DNA of 64,000 bases, taken from Dryomyza anilis (Eukaryota > Arthropoda > Insecta > Diptera > Dryomyzidae). Under the pieces are notes generated by a model. That model did not search any database, was not told the origin of the DNA, and saw nothing but the letters and a program-made list of their open reading frames with translations. Positions 48,358-60,960 of the stretch are shown here, piece by piece (the stretch's first letter is position 1; each line of letters begins with the position of its first letter). The stretch is from contig OX638134.1 in NCBI GenBank assembly GCA_951804985.1, positions 79,897,679 to 79,961,678 of the forward strand. Reading direction: 5' to 3'. The translations under genes and the position numbers were made by a program.

Positions 48358-51020
48358 TTAAATCAATTTTGTTTCATTTAAATTTTGTTCAATTTCATTT
48401 AAATTTTTAAAAAGAAATATTAAAAATTACTATAAAATTATGTTAAATATTAAATTTTAATTACCAAAAAAAAAAAATTAAAAATTTTAATACTTTTATT
48501 TTTTTTTAATTTTTAAATTATGAATTTAAATTTAACTTAAAATACAAAACTTGCTTATTTTCGAATTTTATTTAAAATGTTTTTAATTTATTTAAATTTA
48601 TTAAATTTTGCATTCTGCATTTGACTGCCATACTATTGAATTTGTTGCTAATTAGAAAAAAACAAAGCTTCAAAATTTATGCAGAAAATAATTTTTCTTA
48701 TTTAACACAAATCATTTTTAAATTATTTAAGTAATTTTAATGTTTAAAAACTCGAAATAAGTAAAAAAAAATCGAGTTATATAAAAAACTCAACACACAA
48801 AAAACAAATTTAAAAACACAGCAAATTCCTTTAGCTTTACTTTGCATAATGTAGACGTGATCTTTCCTATAAACTAAAGTAGTTTAAAACAAAAACCGTT
48901 ATTTTTTAGAACTAATATTTGACATGTGCGAAGATGAAATATAATGATGTAAATTTTAAGAATTTATTTTTAAAGAAAGTAACAAACAAAACATAATTTT
49001 TAGTCATTTAAGTTGAAACGAAACAAAAAGAAAATTAAAGAAAACGAAACAAAATATATAAAAGCAAATATAATAAAAAAAAAACGAAAAATATTATTAA
49101 GAAAAACCAGAATAATACGAAACAATTGAAAATGAAACACAATTGCTTAAAAAAAAACAAACAAAATTGACGAAAAAAAAGTAAACAAGTTAAACTTAAA
49201 TTAAATATTGAAACTATTTAAATTACAACTAACTAGCAATTGTTTTAATTTAAACACAGTAATAAAACAAAAAATAAATCTTTAAATTGTTAAACTATAA
49301 AGCAAGATGTGACAGTAGTTAAACAATTATTATTTTCCAAAGAAATACACACACACACACAAAAAGAATGACATAAAAGAAACTATATTGAAAATAAAAA
49401 AAAAAAATGTAAACTGAAAAATATTTTTGAATTTTTTTATTATTATTTTTTAGGGATGCAAGCAACAACATTTGGAAAGTAAAAATAATTAAAAAAGATT
49501 CTTTAAAGTTTCCGAAGTTAAAATTTCTCTCCTTTTTCATTAATATAGCCTTCAAACATACAGATAATTGAAATATTTTCGGCAGCATATAAAAGGTTTT
49601 CAAATTTTGTGCAATTTTATTGGCAGATTCACGACATATTTTCGGTACAGGAAAAAAACAACAGACAGCTTGTGATACAGACTCCGTCTTTGTCTGTTTG
49701 AGATATGTTGAAAAAATGAATAAAACGGAGTAGAATTGAAAATATTGCAATATTAAAGTATCAGATTCAAAATGTATCTATTTTAATATTTTTAGTTTTT
49801 ATGCATATTATAAAAATAATGGCGCAGACTAATAAACAATTGATGGCCAATTCAATTCAATGATATTTTAGTATTTTTTTAATTCAAATTTGTAATATTC
49901 AATTATATTGAAACATTTAAAAGAATATTTTATACTATTGTCTAATTTTAATAGCAAAAACTATTTTAAAATATTTACAACATCAAAAAGAATTGGATTA
50001 TTTTAATTAGGTCGAGACAGACACCTTTTGCAAAGGGTACAAAGTGCGAGTTAGAAAAGTAAAATATATTTTTATTTATTTAAGTAAAAACTTCCTTTAA
50101 ACATTTGTTAGTAAAAAAAAAACATTGTAAATAAATTAAAAAACAAAACCATCATGTAAAATAAATCACTATATATAATAAATAAAATTTGTAAAATGCA
50201 TATGAAACTGTTTTGCAAAATATAGCAGTTACTACAAAATAAGCTTATAATTTTTGGAATAAAACTAAAACGCAGTAGATTTTGCTAAAATTGGAAATTA
50301 ATTATTGCAATCAAGGCTTCAAACAATTTTAAAAAAATTAAATACAAAATTAAATGCAGTCAGTGTACCTTATGTATTACAAAATAAAACCAACACCATT
50401 GCATATTAAATCAATAAGTTTAAAATAATTAAATGAATGTTAGAAATAAATCGTAGAAAATTTATATTTATTGATTTTTTATGTAATGTAATTAAATTAA
50501 ATTATTGTACACAGTTCTATAGCGCCTAACTTGTATAATGCAAAATTTAAATAATTTATGAACATTTTTAAAAAAAAATCACATTGAATTTTTATTTTGC
50601 AGAAAAATATCTATGTATCACATAAAATATGCGATAGCCAGTTAGTATTTTGTTAAATAAAAATAATTAATTCAAGCTGAAATTGTATATGTTTTGTTTT
50701 TAATAAAAAAATAAATAAAAATTTGAAATTTCTTTATATATTTTGTATTTTCAGAATTATAAGTAAAAGTCAATTCGTTTTTTTCGGAATACACAAAAAC
50801 AGATCTAATCATTTTTTTTATTTTGTTAATACTTTTCTTAAAATATCTAACAAGTACTTTTGTACCGGACGGCAACACAGAAAACTATGTTATTGTGAAT
50901 ATGGATTCACAAATATTCACAGTTTCATATGTTTGAGACACAAACCATAATTCGCAGTCATGCGCAAATTTTATCAATTAATTTTATATCTAAGTATAGA
51001 CCGAAACCACAAACCAGTGA
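48358..51020. other. AT-rich intergenic DNA
   Basis: No gene is supported. A (CA)n run lies at 49348-49361. The minus-strand 143-residue frame at 49319-49750 has no recognisable domain; its C-terminal part is Phe/Tyr/Val-rich from T-rich sequence and the CA repeat. Frames near 50672-50950 overlap on opposite strands. Confidence 0.4.
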
Positions 51021-51039
51021 TGCAAAGTAATTCCGATTT

Positions 51040-51140
51040 CGAACTGTTCTCTTGAATTTCGAAGTGGAATTTTGACAGTTCTCTCAACTTGCTGACTCGA
51101 ATTTCGAAGTGGACTTTTGACAGTTCTGTCAACATGCCTA
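51040..51140 (+). repeat. Tandem duplication, ~55-bp unit
   Basis: GAATTTCGAAGTGGAATTTTG followed by ACAGTTCTCTCAAC is repeated as GAATTTCGAAGTGGACTTTTG and ACAGTTCTGTCAAC about 55 bp later. Confidence 0.8.
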
Positions 51141-51192
51141 CTCTAATTTTATGATTTTTTATGACATACAGGCAAATCCCGGAATCCCGGCA

Positions 51193-52150
51193 TAGTGTAT
51201 TGTCTGGACCTTTCGTTATAGCGAAAAATTCGTTATATCGTAAACATTTGTTATAATAAATTTATTACGTTTCAGTATTGATACATTGAAAAAATACAAA
51301 AAAAAGAAGATTTGTACATATCAGTAGTAAAATTATCCAGACCTTGCCAACAAAAGCAACTATAATAATTCCTCAGCATGCACATTCTGCAGTCACTGAA
51401 GCTAGTGTATTTCCAACACACCTTTTAAAGAATGAGTGCCAATCGATTTGATGAATATTCTAAATATTGTTCAAATACAAATGGAAACGCTACCAGCAAA
51501 TGCAATGATAGCGGTAACTATTTTCTAAAAACTGACTTGATAAGTTGCGTTGTTTTCATAATTTTAATTTGAGCTGGAACAAAAATTTAAATTTTGTACG
51601 CAAAACAAAAACAATTTGAGCTCGATAAATCTATCTAGCTCAAATTTGTTTTTGTTTTGCGTATAAAATTTGTTCCGGCTCAAATTTAAATTATGAAAAA
51701 AACGCAGCTATTGTTAATTTCATATAAAAAAATTGAAAGATAGGAAATCATTTAGTCGGTAGGGGTTTTTCCAACTCCAGAATCAGTGCTAGCTTAGCTT
51801 CTTTTCTTTTCTACTGGGATATTTTCTCCATTTTCTCCATTGAAAATGTTGGAATTTTCAATGATATTCAAAAATAATTTATAGATGATTTTAAATTTAA
51901 ATTGTGTTTTTAACATTTTCTTATTTGTGAAAATTATCAGAAAAGAAGACTTTAAGAATGCGGCATTCTATTTCTGTTTCCCAAGCTGAACAAAAATAAA
52001 TTAGTAACCATTGAAAAATGAACGCTATTTTTTCTATTCTTTGGATTCTTTACTGCTGTTGCTTTTGTTTTCATATATTTTTTTTGCTAACCGTTCATTA
52101 TATCGAGTATAAAATTTTAGAAATATTCATTATATAAGGTAGTCAGTGTA
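51193..52150. mobile_element. Possible pogo/Tigger-like remnant
   Basis: The left TAGTGTATTGTCTGGACCTT, then TCGTTATAGCGAAAAATTCG, weakly resembles the reverse complement of the right end (ACACTGACTACCTTATATAA, then TGAATATTTC). Terminal CAGTG-like ends with TTCGTTATA-type subterminal words recall pogo/Tigger elements of the Tc1/mariner group. The match is imperfect and there is no transposase frame. It contains the foldback at 51545-51708. Confidence 0.3.
51545..51708. repeat. Foldback, 164 bp, ~75-bp arms
   Basis: The left arm reads TTGCGTTGTTTTCATAATTT ... GAGCTGGAACAAA ... ACGCAAAACAAAAACAATTTGAGC. The right arm reverse-complements these blocks (GCTCAAATTTGTTTTTGTTT ... GTTCCGGCTC ... 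TTATGAAAAAAACGCAGC). The loop is about 15 bp. Confidence 0.88.
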
Positions 52151-52212
52151 AAGAATTTGGTCGTTCGTTATATGCCGTTTTCGTTAAACCACGTATTCTT
52201 TTTTATACCCTA

Positions 52213-53057
52213 CACTAAGAAAACAAAGAAGATTGCCAGAAATATCACAGCCCTAAATATTAAGTTATTTACAAATTATTTAAATCGTATTTGAGACAAC
52301 CATCACTCAAATATCCGTCAAATACGATAAATATTGCTAGCAACCATCCTTCGAATTTACGATTATCTATAGCAACCATCATTTAAACATCTAACAAGTA
52401 GGAAGATAGTTGATGAATATTTGGAAAAGGTACTCCATTAGAATTCGCGGAGTAATTTTTATTGAATTGAAAGAAAATGAATCAAATGTATTTTTATTTA
52501 TTCTTGAATTAAAACAGTATACTGGGACATGGTAGATCCTGGTATACATCACCATCGTCTTTTTAAATTCATCGAAGGCAAAATTGTACAACGACTTGAG
52601 ATTTCTTCGCAGAAGAACCAAGTCCGACCGGCGACGCTATCATCAAAGTAAATTCTGAAACGAAATATTTTCCATCACGTGATGATAATTTAAATCACAG
52701 GATATTTTATTTTCACTTTTACCATTAAAATGTAATATTTGAGTTGGGACTTTTTTACACCATTTGATTTACTTCATTGTTGTGGATAAACAGAGCGTAA
52801 GGAAAAGTACGCCATTGTACTTTTTCATGGTAGTCAAATGTCAAAATACCTCAAAAGTTTTGCTGTAAATATCTCAATTATCATTGCTGTTGTGGCAAAC
52901 ATCTAGTAACTATCGCATATATGTAATATTTAAAAAATATTAATAGTTTTGCTGCAACTTTATTGGAAGTTATGGGATATTTGAATATTTGCTACAAGGC
53001 GTAAATTTAAAAGGATAGTTGCAGCAAGACCTTCATAAACATCTTGTTTTCTTAGTG
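52213..53057. mobile_element. Non-autonomous TIR element, CACTAAGAAAACAA ends, TA target
   Basis: Identical 14-bp ends CACTAAGAAAACAA / TTGTTTTCTTAGTG are flanked by TA on both sides (52211-52212, 53058-53059), as for Tc1/mariner-type insertion. The 845-bp interior repeats CAACCATC plus CAAATA/GAAT words three times at 52297-52390, and has AGTTTTGCTG twice near 52857 and 52947. The 76-residue minus frame at 52391-52621 is unrecognised; no transposase is evident. Confidence 0.75.
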
Positions 53058-53072
53058 TACACTAAGAGTAAA

Positions 53073-53574
53073 AGGGTATATTCAGTTTGGTACGCCGTTT
53101 GTAACACCCTGAAAAGAGCATCTCCGGTATGGAAAAGTATATATATTCTTGATCAGCATGACCTCCTGAGTCGATTTAGCGATGTCCGTCTATCTGTCCG
53201 TCTGTCTGTCCTTCTGTCTGTCTGTTGAAATCAAGATTACAGAAAAAGTTGAAGAGCTAGAGCAATGAAACTTTAGATTTAGATTACTTATATATCTAAG
53301 CTGTCTGAACAAGAAAATTATCATGATCGGTCTATTGTGACCTGAGAACTGACCACTTATGTTCAAATATCTCATATAAAATTTACATCTGCAAATCAAT
53401 TTTACTGTATACGTGCTTAGGTAAACTTTTTTGGTCAAAATTATATTGACATTATGCTCAAATACATGAAAAATAATGTTTTCCCACGAAACGACTTGTG
53501 GTTCCCAAAAAAAAAAAATCGAAATTCGAATGAAAGAAAATTCTTCAGGGATGGAAAGTTTGTAGTTATTTTCA

Positions 53575-53637
<63 letters not shown>

Positions 53638-53665
53638 AAAATAAATGACTTCCTGACTTGTTTAT
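53073..53665 (+). mobile_element. mini-me element with (GTCY)n and (TA)n microsatellites
   Basis: The core ATATATTCTTGATCAGCATG, then ACCTCCTGAGTCGATTTAGC, then GATGTCCGTC, is the conserved core of dipteran mini-me elements. It is followed by a (GTCY)n tract at 53186-53225 and, further on, a pure (AT)n tract of about 55 bp at 53577-53634, then AAATGACTTCCTGACTTG. The leading GGGTATA...GTAACACCCTGAAAAG is also typical. These elements seed microsatellites at two proto-microsatellite regions. The exact ends are inferred. The frames at 53019, 53190 and 53454 are not genes. Confidence 0.85.
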
Positions 53666-54289
53666 ATAAATAAATTTAAATAATTTTAAATTATAAATTT
53701 GAAAAAAAATATTGTCAGTATATTTCTTATTTTTTGTAATAATTATCTAAAATAAAATATTTGTCCAAACGGCTTCCCGCAATCCAATATGTTAAATTTT
53801 GAATTTCTTAGAAAACTTTTCTACTTCTTTTCCATTTCCACTTTTTACAAAATAATTATGTATTTTTTTAAAGTCATTAAAAAATAAAAATCATTTTAAA
53901 ATTTCATCCAATACCGAAATCCAGAAAAATCGAAAATTTGGAAATATTGAGACAGATCAATCTGCATTAATTCTATTCTACAGCATTCTCCCACGCACGT
54001 AGTATGTTTTCAAGGTACATCCCACAAACCATGATACAATTATACACCGTTAAAGTATTAGTTCTCGTTCTTCTTAGGTTCTTAGACGTCCCGTGCTTCT
54101 GTCAAACGCCTGAAGATACTCTCAAACGTCCCGTGCTTATGTCAAAATATTGTATGGGATAAGAAAATTTTGTGAGAGGCCCTCTGGAATACTTCTACCT
54201 TATTATTGTATAATGCCACAATGTCACAAACTCACAAACCAAAGAACTACCAAGAACATATTTTTCATATAAACTAGCCACACTGGTGA
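53666..54289. other. Intergenic DNA with a short duplication
   Basis: ACGTCCCGTGCTTCTGTCAAA and ACGTCCCGTGCTTATGTCAAA lie about 40 bp apart (near 54086 and 54127). No gene. Confidence 0.5.
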
Positions 54290-54534
54290 GTGGAGTTTGC
54301 ATTTTACCTAGATAATAAGTAGCAAGAAATGCAACACTGATCGTCGTTCGCTCGCTCGCGCAGATTGAATTTGTTTGTCGTGGGGTGCAGTCGTTTGTAA
54401 CGGACGAAATTCGGTTCGTGCGGTGTTTCATTGACGGCGTTGTGCTTTTGTTGTATGCAATTGTTCTCTTTGACAATTGAATTGCAGCAGAAAATTAAAT
54501 TAATTGAAACAAATTTGTTCAGCAAGAAAATAAA
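54290..54534 (+). promoter_or_regulatory. Candidate promoter and 5' untranslated exon
   Basis: GCTCGCTCGCGCAG, CGGACGAAATTCGG and GACGGCGTTGTG make this a CG-rich island like fly core promoters and first exons. It ends at AAATAAA/GTGAGT, a strong donor at 54535. No long plus-strand frame starts in it, so it would be untranslated leader of a gene continuing right. The minus-strand frames at 54195-54579 are overlapping shadows. This is inference from composition and one splice site. Confidence 0.3.
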
Positions 54535-56559
54535 GTGAGTGTTGTGTTTAAATAAAGTGCAAAACCTAAAAAAAGGCAATTAATTAAATAACAATGATAT
54601 GTTTAAAGTGCAAAAATTACTTTCGATAATATGCGTTTAATAAAATAATTAAAAAAGTTAAAACAAGAACATGCTGTAAATTCTCTATCTTCAGAATTTT
54701 TGTTATTGTTGTTCCTGTGGATTTTGTGTTTTTTTTTGGCGTCGACGCTGTATTTAAATTGATTTTTCTATTTCTCCGCAGACAGAGCCACATCCTGCCA
54801 ACAACAACAACCAAATCCATACAACATTTTCTCACATCCAGTTTTCCAGGTTTTTATAGCTGTTGTTGGTTGTTTTAATTTCTGTTTTTTTCACCACCAA
54901 CCATCCAACGAAACAAACAACATGGACCACAGCAATTACAACAATATACCAAGGGTTCCAAATCAGAGGAACTGAAAAATCTCTGCATCAATAAAATATA
55001 TAAAATAAATCCCTAAAGTATTTTTATGATCCATACAGTCGTCGAGATGTAACGCTTTTCTCAAACTTATTCCGCTCTTTTGGTGCTTCTCTTGGTTTTA
55101 CCACCTGGAGCGCTCTCTGTTTGTGCCTCCTGTTTTTGTGGCCACCTCTACTGTCACTGGAAGTCTGGTGGAGTTGTCGTTTTTTTTTTTTGTTTTTGTG
55201 GCGAATGCTGGATGCTGCACAGGCTGCGCATAGTTAGTTACCTGAAGCTGTTGTGAAAGGCCTTGACGTGTAGTTATTTTTTGTTTTGATACCAAAACTC
55301 TTATTGGCAGAGCTCTTAGAACAGTCAACAGGCTAACGCTACTACATGGTTTTTATTTGGAAGAGTCATTAAATTGAAAAAGAACTTTGGCAGTTTTATA
55401 GGCTTTTGAAGGACTGTAAAAATCATATAATGGTGTTTAGTAGCAGTTTAACTTTAGCAGTATAGTTTTTCTAGAGAATTTTAAGACGACAAACCACCAT
55501 TTATTTTTATTTAACCAACAATTCACTAATATATCAAATATATCAAAATTACTCAAGAGATAATACAAACGGTTTTGAATTCGATGTCACATTACAAACA
55601 ATGTGTTTTTTAAACAAATTCAAATCGTTGAAAGGATTGAATTCATTGAAAAAAGATAATGTTCGCACTGATACATCGAATTCAAAACCGTTTATTTACA
55701 TATTTTATATGAAATTTGATTGTTATTCGATCGAAATTCAGAACTGAAAAAGAAAATTTGTTACATCGAATTCAAAACCGTTTCTTTACATATTTTATAT
55801 GAAATTCGATTGTTATTCGATCATCAGAACATGGCTCATCAATACAAAAATATTGTTTCCAAACGAAATTAAAAGGTTCAAATCAAAGCAAAGGGTTTGA
55901 ATACTTTTTTTTTTATTGAAATATCGAATATTTTGCAATTTTTTGCAAATATTTATATAAAATTCGATCGGAAATTAGAATATGTCCTATTATACACTTA
56001 AAACATAATAATAGGGAAGCATTTTATTTCAACTAGTCTCAAGAATAACTAACAATTTAATTTTTCATAATTAAATTAAAATTCTTGGTTAATTTTGATT
56101 GCCGTTTCGGGTCTATATTTTCAAAACACTTTTTCCAGTAACAACTCCTCCTTAAATTAAAATAAAAGCAACGCAAAACGAAAGTAGTTTTTGTAAATTT
56201 TCGATTAAAACATTTAAATAAATTCATTCACTAATTCATTTATTAAATTCTAGCTTAAAGAATTATTAACTTGAGTTAAATAAATAACTAGAATATAATA
56301 AAAAAGAAAAAAACGAAAAACCTATAAACAAAAAACCTAAGAACTAAAAACCTAAAAACAAAATAATCTAAAACCTAAAAACAAAATAATCTAAAAACAA
56401 ACAACAAAGCTACCGAAAATAGAAAAAGTTGAAAAAGTAAAACAATAAAAAGAAAGTAAACAGAACAAAGTAACGAAAAAAATAAATTATAAAAATACCA
56501 ACAAATATAAATAGAACTCTTCAAACACCTCTAAAACAAATATTAATTGGATTAATTCG
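54535..56559. other. Possible intron of a downstream gene; otherwise intergenic
   Basis: It contains the partial foldback/direct repeat at 55568-55825, and (CTAAAAACCAAAA)-type words at 56320-56400. Frames at 54617-54835 and 55098-55328 (minus) have no domain. Confidence 0.35.
55568..55825. repeat. Direct and inverted repeats around TACATCGAATTCAAAACCGT
   Basis: TACATCGAATTCAAAACCGTTT, then TACATATTTTATATGAAATT and GATTGTTATTCGATC, occurs at about 55672 and again at about 55763. AAACGGTTTTGAATTCGATGT at about 55569 is its inverted copy. Together they form a composite foldback with a tandemly duplicated right arm. Confidence 0.8.
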
Positions 56560-56700
56560 AAACGTAGTTTGTTGGTGTCTGGTTTATTTCTCTTTAATCT
56601 CAAAACCACGTAATTATATGAGTTAACGAACACAGTTAACGAACTGAATTAAGCAACGCTTAGCCTCATTGGAGCTTCTAACGTTTGGTACGGCTTAAAG
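56560..56700 (+). promoter_or_regulatory. Candidate second 5' exon with strong donor
   Basis: Normal-complexity sequence ends at GGCTTAAAG/GTGAGTAAC, a near-consensus donor at 56701. Together with 54290-54534 this could be an alternative leader exon of a gene lying beyond the window. No coding evidence. Confidence 0.22.
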
Positions 56701-58499
56701 GTGAGTAACATTTTTCAAATAAAGTGCTATCATTATTTACGTTTTTCTCGTTTTTATATAGACTTTTTTTAATTTTATATATAGCTATTTTTTTCAAAGA
56801 CCTACATAGTATATCTACGTTTGTATATAAGTATTTCGAGTGCATGTCGAAAATTAATATCCGGTTACTGCAGGCTGCATTTGGAAATGTAACAGTCAAA
56901 TGTAATCAATCATGCTTTTTTTTGTTTTTTTTTCTTTTTGAGATTTTCAGCTGGTTGTCAGCTATTTGAATTCTTTTGTTGTCATACCAACAAATAACCG
57001 CTGTGTGCTATTAGAAAGGCTTTTTTTAAAACCTTTAAAGTTTTTTGAGAAAACTCGTACAAATGAGGTATACATTAAACTGACAATTGCCGCACGAAAA
57101 TGACGATTTAGCCACGAATGATGTTTTACAGGTGAGATTTATACGATTGATACGAAGACGAACGAAAAAATAAAATAAAAACTGGGAATTTTAGCATGTT
57201 CTCGACAATTGAGATTCGGATCAAAGAATTTTCTACCTCGTCAAAACCCGATTAATTATAATATGATTAAATCAGGTCCCAATGATGTCTACCCGTATAG
57301 GTTTAATACCTACTAGGGTATAAAATATTTTGAACAATCGAAAACACTCAAAAAGTCCTGCCATTATTTTCATCTACTTGCATAATTAATATCAAGTTAT
57401 TTTTATATTAAAAATATTTCATATTTACAAAAAGAAGCCTTTTGCATATTTCAATGGCATTGATGAATGCCTGCTAATTAATAAAACCTCTTAAAGAAAA
57501 ATTCTAGTTCACAATTTCTAATTTTAGTTGCAATTATTTTCAAAAGTTCATACAAAAGAAAGACGAGACACAGCATAGAGCAGCCTCTATAGACTTTCAA
57601 CCACTCACATAAGAAGCTCTTTTTAAGTAGCTACTGCGACTAGTTGGGCATTAAATTAGTAGCCTGGTTGCCTAGTTACACCGACAATAACTCAGGTCGT
57701 TTGTTTAGACAAAACAGCCGCCATGTTACCACATTTCGCTGAAATAATGCAACATCGCATGGCACATAAGTAGTTACTTGAAAACGTAAACGAAAAAAAT
57801 ACAAAAATTCATACTTTAAGCATGAAAAATGCAAAATTCTACGCTACCAGTCATGCATCAATTGAGGTAAATGAGTGAAGAACAAAAAAAAAAAAATATG
57901 ATAAAAACAATTGACGTTCAAAGTGTGACAAGGTTGTCACTTTGCTCGTGCCCTTAATTGCAACATTTTCTATTGATTTTTTGTTCACACTCTAAATTTT
58001 GTAAATATTTTTAACTTTTTTCTATGGATTTTGGAAGCACTTATAATAGTAACTCTTTCTTTTTCTATTAAATTATATAAATTTTATGCTCAAGAACAAA
58101 GGCAAATATTTGCCTAATTGAACGAACCCTCTTTTGTGCCGCCCTAAGTTACAAGCACCACACATGGCAACCTTGTTACATACTACTTTATTTTTTTTGC
58201 TGTATCCTGTTTGCAAAAGCTTGCGTTACTTACTCTGATTTCATTGCAAATATACTTCAATTTTTTCCGAAAGGCAGGCTTCATTTTTTTTGTTGTATTG
58301 TATCTTCAAACACGTGCCGCTGCTTACTTGCATTATGTACTTCTTTTAATTTTGTTAGGTTTTGTTATATCATGGATATTATTATCACAGGGTTCCATTG
58401 TTGTTTTGTTTTCGAGATTATAAAACATTTATATCCAATTAAATTAAATATTATTAAAGACTTTAGTTAAAAATTAAATTAAAAAAAATAATCTTACTC
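56701..58499. other. Intergenic or intronic DNA
   Basis: No gene is supported. The frames at 56678-56969 and 58211-58423 are short and Phe/Leu-rich. Confidence 0.4.
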
Positions 58500-60960
58500 A
58501 ACATTTTATTTTTCACTAAAAATTTAATTTTTCACTGAAAATACGATTTATGACTAAAATTTTAATTTTTTATTAAAAATTCAATTTTCATTAAAAATTT
58601 AATTTTTCACTAAAAATTCAATTTTTAACTAAAAATTCGTTTTTTCACTAAAAATTAAATTTTTAACTAAAAATTCAATTTTTCACTACAAATTCAATTT
58701 TTCACTAAATTTTTTTTTTTAACTAAAAAATCAATTTTTTAACTAAAAATTCAATTTTTCACTAAAAATTAAATTTTTCACTAAAAATTAAATTTTTCAC
58801 TAAAAATTAAATTTTTCACTAAAAATTAAATTTTACACTAAAAATTCAAATTTTCACTATAAATTCAATTTTAAACTAAAAATTCAATTTTAAACTAAAA
58901 ATTAAATTTTTCACTAAAAATTCAATTTTTCACTAAAAATTCAATTTTTAACTAAAAATTCAATTTTTAACTAAAAATTAAATTTTTAACTACAAATTAA
59001 ATTTTTAACTAAAAATTCAATTTAAAAAATAAATAAATTTTACACTAAAAATTCAATTTTTCACTAAAAATTAAGTTTTTAACTAAAAATTCAATTTTTT
59101 AACTAAAAATTGAATTTTTCACTAAAAATTCAATTTTTCACTAGAAATTCAATTTTTCACTAAAAATTCAATTTTTCACTAAAAATTCAATATTTAACTA
59201 AAAATTAAATTTTTCACTAAAAATTCAATTTTTCACTAAAAATTCAATTTTTCACTAAAAATTCAATTTTTCACTAAAAATTCAATTTTTCACTAAAAAT
59301 TCAATTTTTCACTAAAAATTCAATTTTTCACTAAAAATTCAATTCTTCACTAAAAATTCAAATTTCACAAAAAATTGAATTTTACATTAAAAATTCAATT
59401 TTTCCTTAAAATTCAATTTTTCACTAAAAATTCAATTTTTCACTGATAATTAAATTTTTTAACTAAAAATTCAATTTTTTACTGATAATTCAATTTTTTA
59501 ACTAAAAATTCAATTTTTCACTAAAAATTCAAGTTTTAACTAAAAATTAAATTTTTAACTAAAAATTTAATTTTTCATTAAAAATTCAATTTTACACTAA
59601 AATTTCAAATTTTCACTAAAAATTCAATTTTTCACTAAAAATTCAATTTTTCACTAAAAATTCAATTTTTCACTAAAAATTCAATATTTAACTAAAAATT
59701 AAATTTTTCACTAAAAATTCAATTTTTCACTAAAAATTCAATTTTTCACTAAAAATTCAATTTTTCACTAAAAATTCAATTTTTCCTTAAAATTCAATTT
59801 TTCACTAAAAATTCAATTTTTCACTGATAATTAAATTTTTTAACTAAAAATTCAATTTTTCACTGATAATTCAATTTTTTAACTAAAAATTCAATTTTTC
59901 ACTAAAAATTCAAGTTTTAACTAAAAATTAAATTTTTAACTAAAAATTTAATTTTTCATTAAAAATTCAATTTTACACTAAAATTTCAAATTTTCACTAA
60001 AAATTCAATTTTTCACTAAAAATTCAATTTTTCACTAAAAATTAAATTTTTCACTAAAAATTAATTTTAACTAAAAATTAAATTTTTCACTAAAAATTCA
60101 ATTCTTCACTAAAAATTCAAATTTCACAAAAAATTCTATTTTTAACTAAAAATTCAATTTTTCACTGATAATTCAATTTTTTAACTAAAAATTCAATTTT
60201 TCATTAAAAATTCAATTTTTCACTAAAATATCAATTTTTAACTAAGAATTCTATTTTTTAACTAAAAATTCAAATTTCAGTAAAAATTCAGATTTTCGAT
60301 AGAAAGAATTCAAATTTTTCTCTAAAAAAATATTTTTTTTTACTAAAAATTAAAATTTTCACTAAAAATTAAAATTTTCACTAAAAATTAAAATTTTCAC
60401 TAAAAATTAAAATTTTCACTAAAAATTAAATTTTTCACTAAAAATTCAATTTTTAACTAAAAATTCACTTTTCAAACTGAAAATTCAAGTTTTCACTTAA
60501 AATTCAAATTTTCACTAAAAATTCAATTTTTCACTAAAAATTCAATTTTTCACTAAAAATTCAATTTTTCACTAAAAATTCAATTCTTCACTAAAAATTC
60601 AAATTTCACAAAAAATTCAATTTTACACTAAAAATTTAATTTTTCATTAAAAATTCAATTTTACACTAAAAATTCAATTTTCACTAAAAATTCAATTTTT
60701 CCTAAAAATTCAATTTTTCACTAAAAATTAAATTTTTCACTAAAAATTCAATTTTTACTAAAAATTCAATTTTTCACTAAAAATGAAATTTTTAACTAAT
60801 TTTACAAAAAATTCTATTTTTAACTAAAAATTCAATTTTTAACTAAAAATTCAATTTTTCACTAAAAATTCAAATTTCACTAAAAATTCAGTTTTTCGAT
60901 AAAAAGAATTCAAATTTTTCTTTTTTTTTTTTTACTAAAAATTAAATTTTAAATAAAATT
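58500..60960 (-). repeat. 19-bp hairpin satellite, array E (largest)
   Basis: About 130 copies of AATTCAATTTTTCACTAAA, the reverse complement of array A, with many substitutions (CACT to AACT, TTCAA to TTAAA). A block with TTTTTCCTTAAAATTC, CACTGATAATTAAATT, CAAGTTTTAACT and TTTTCATTAAAAATTC recurs at 59404 and 59785 (381 bp, 20 units), so higher-order duplication occurred here too. Confidence 0.95.

Noticed and set aside
49319..49750. 143-residue minus-strand frame with Cys and Phe
   Set aside because: No domain recognised, and part of it is read from a CA repeat and T-rich sequence.
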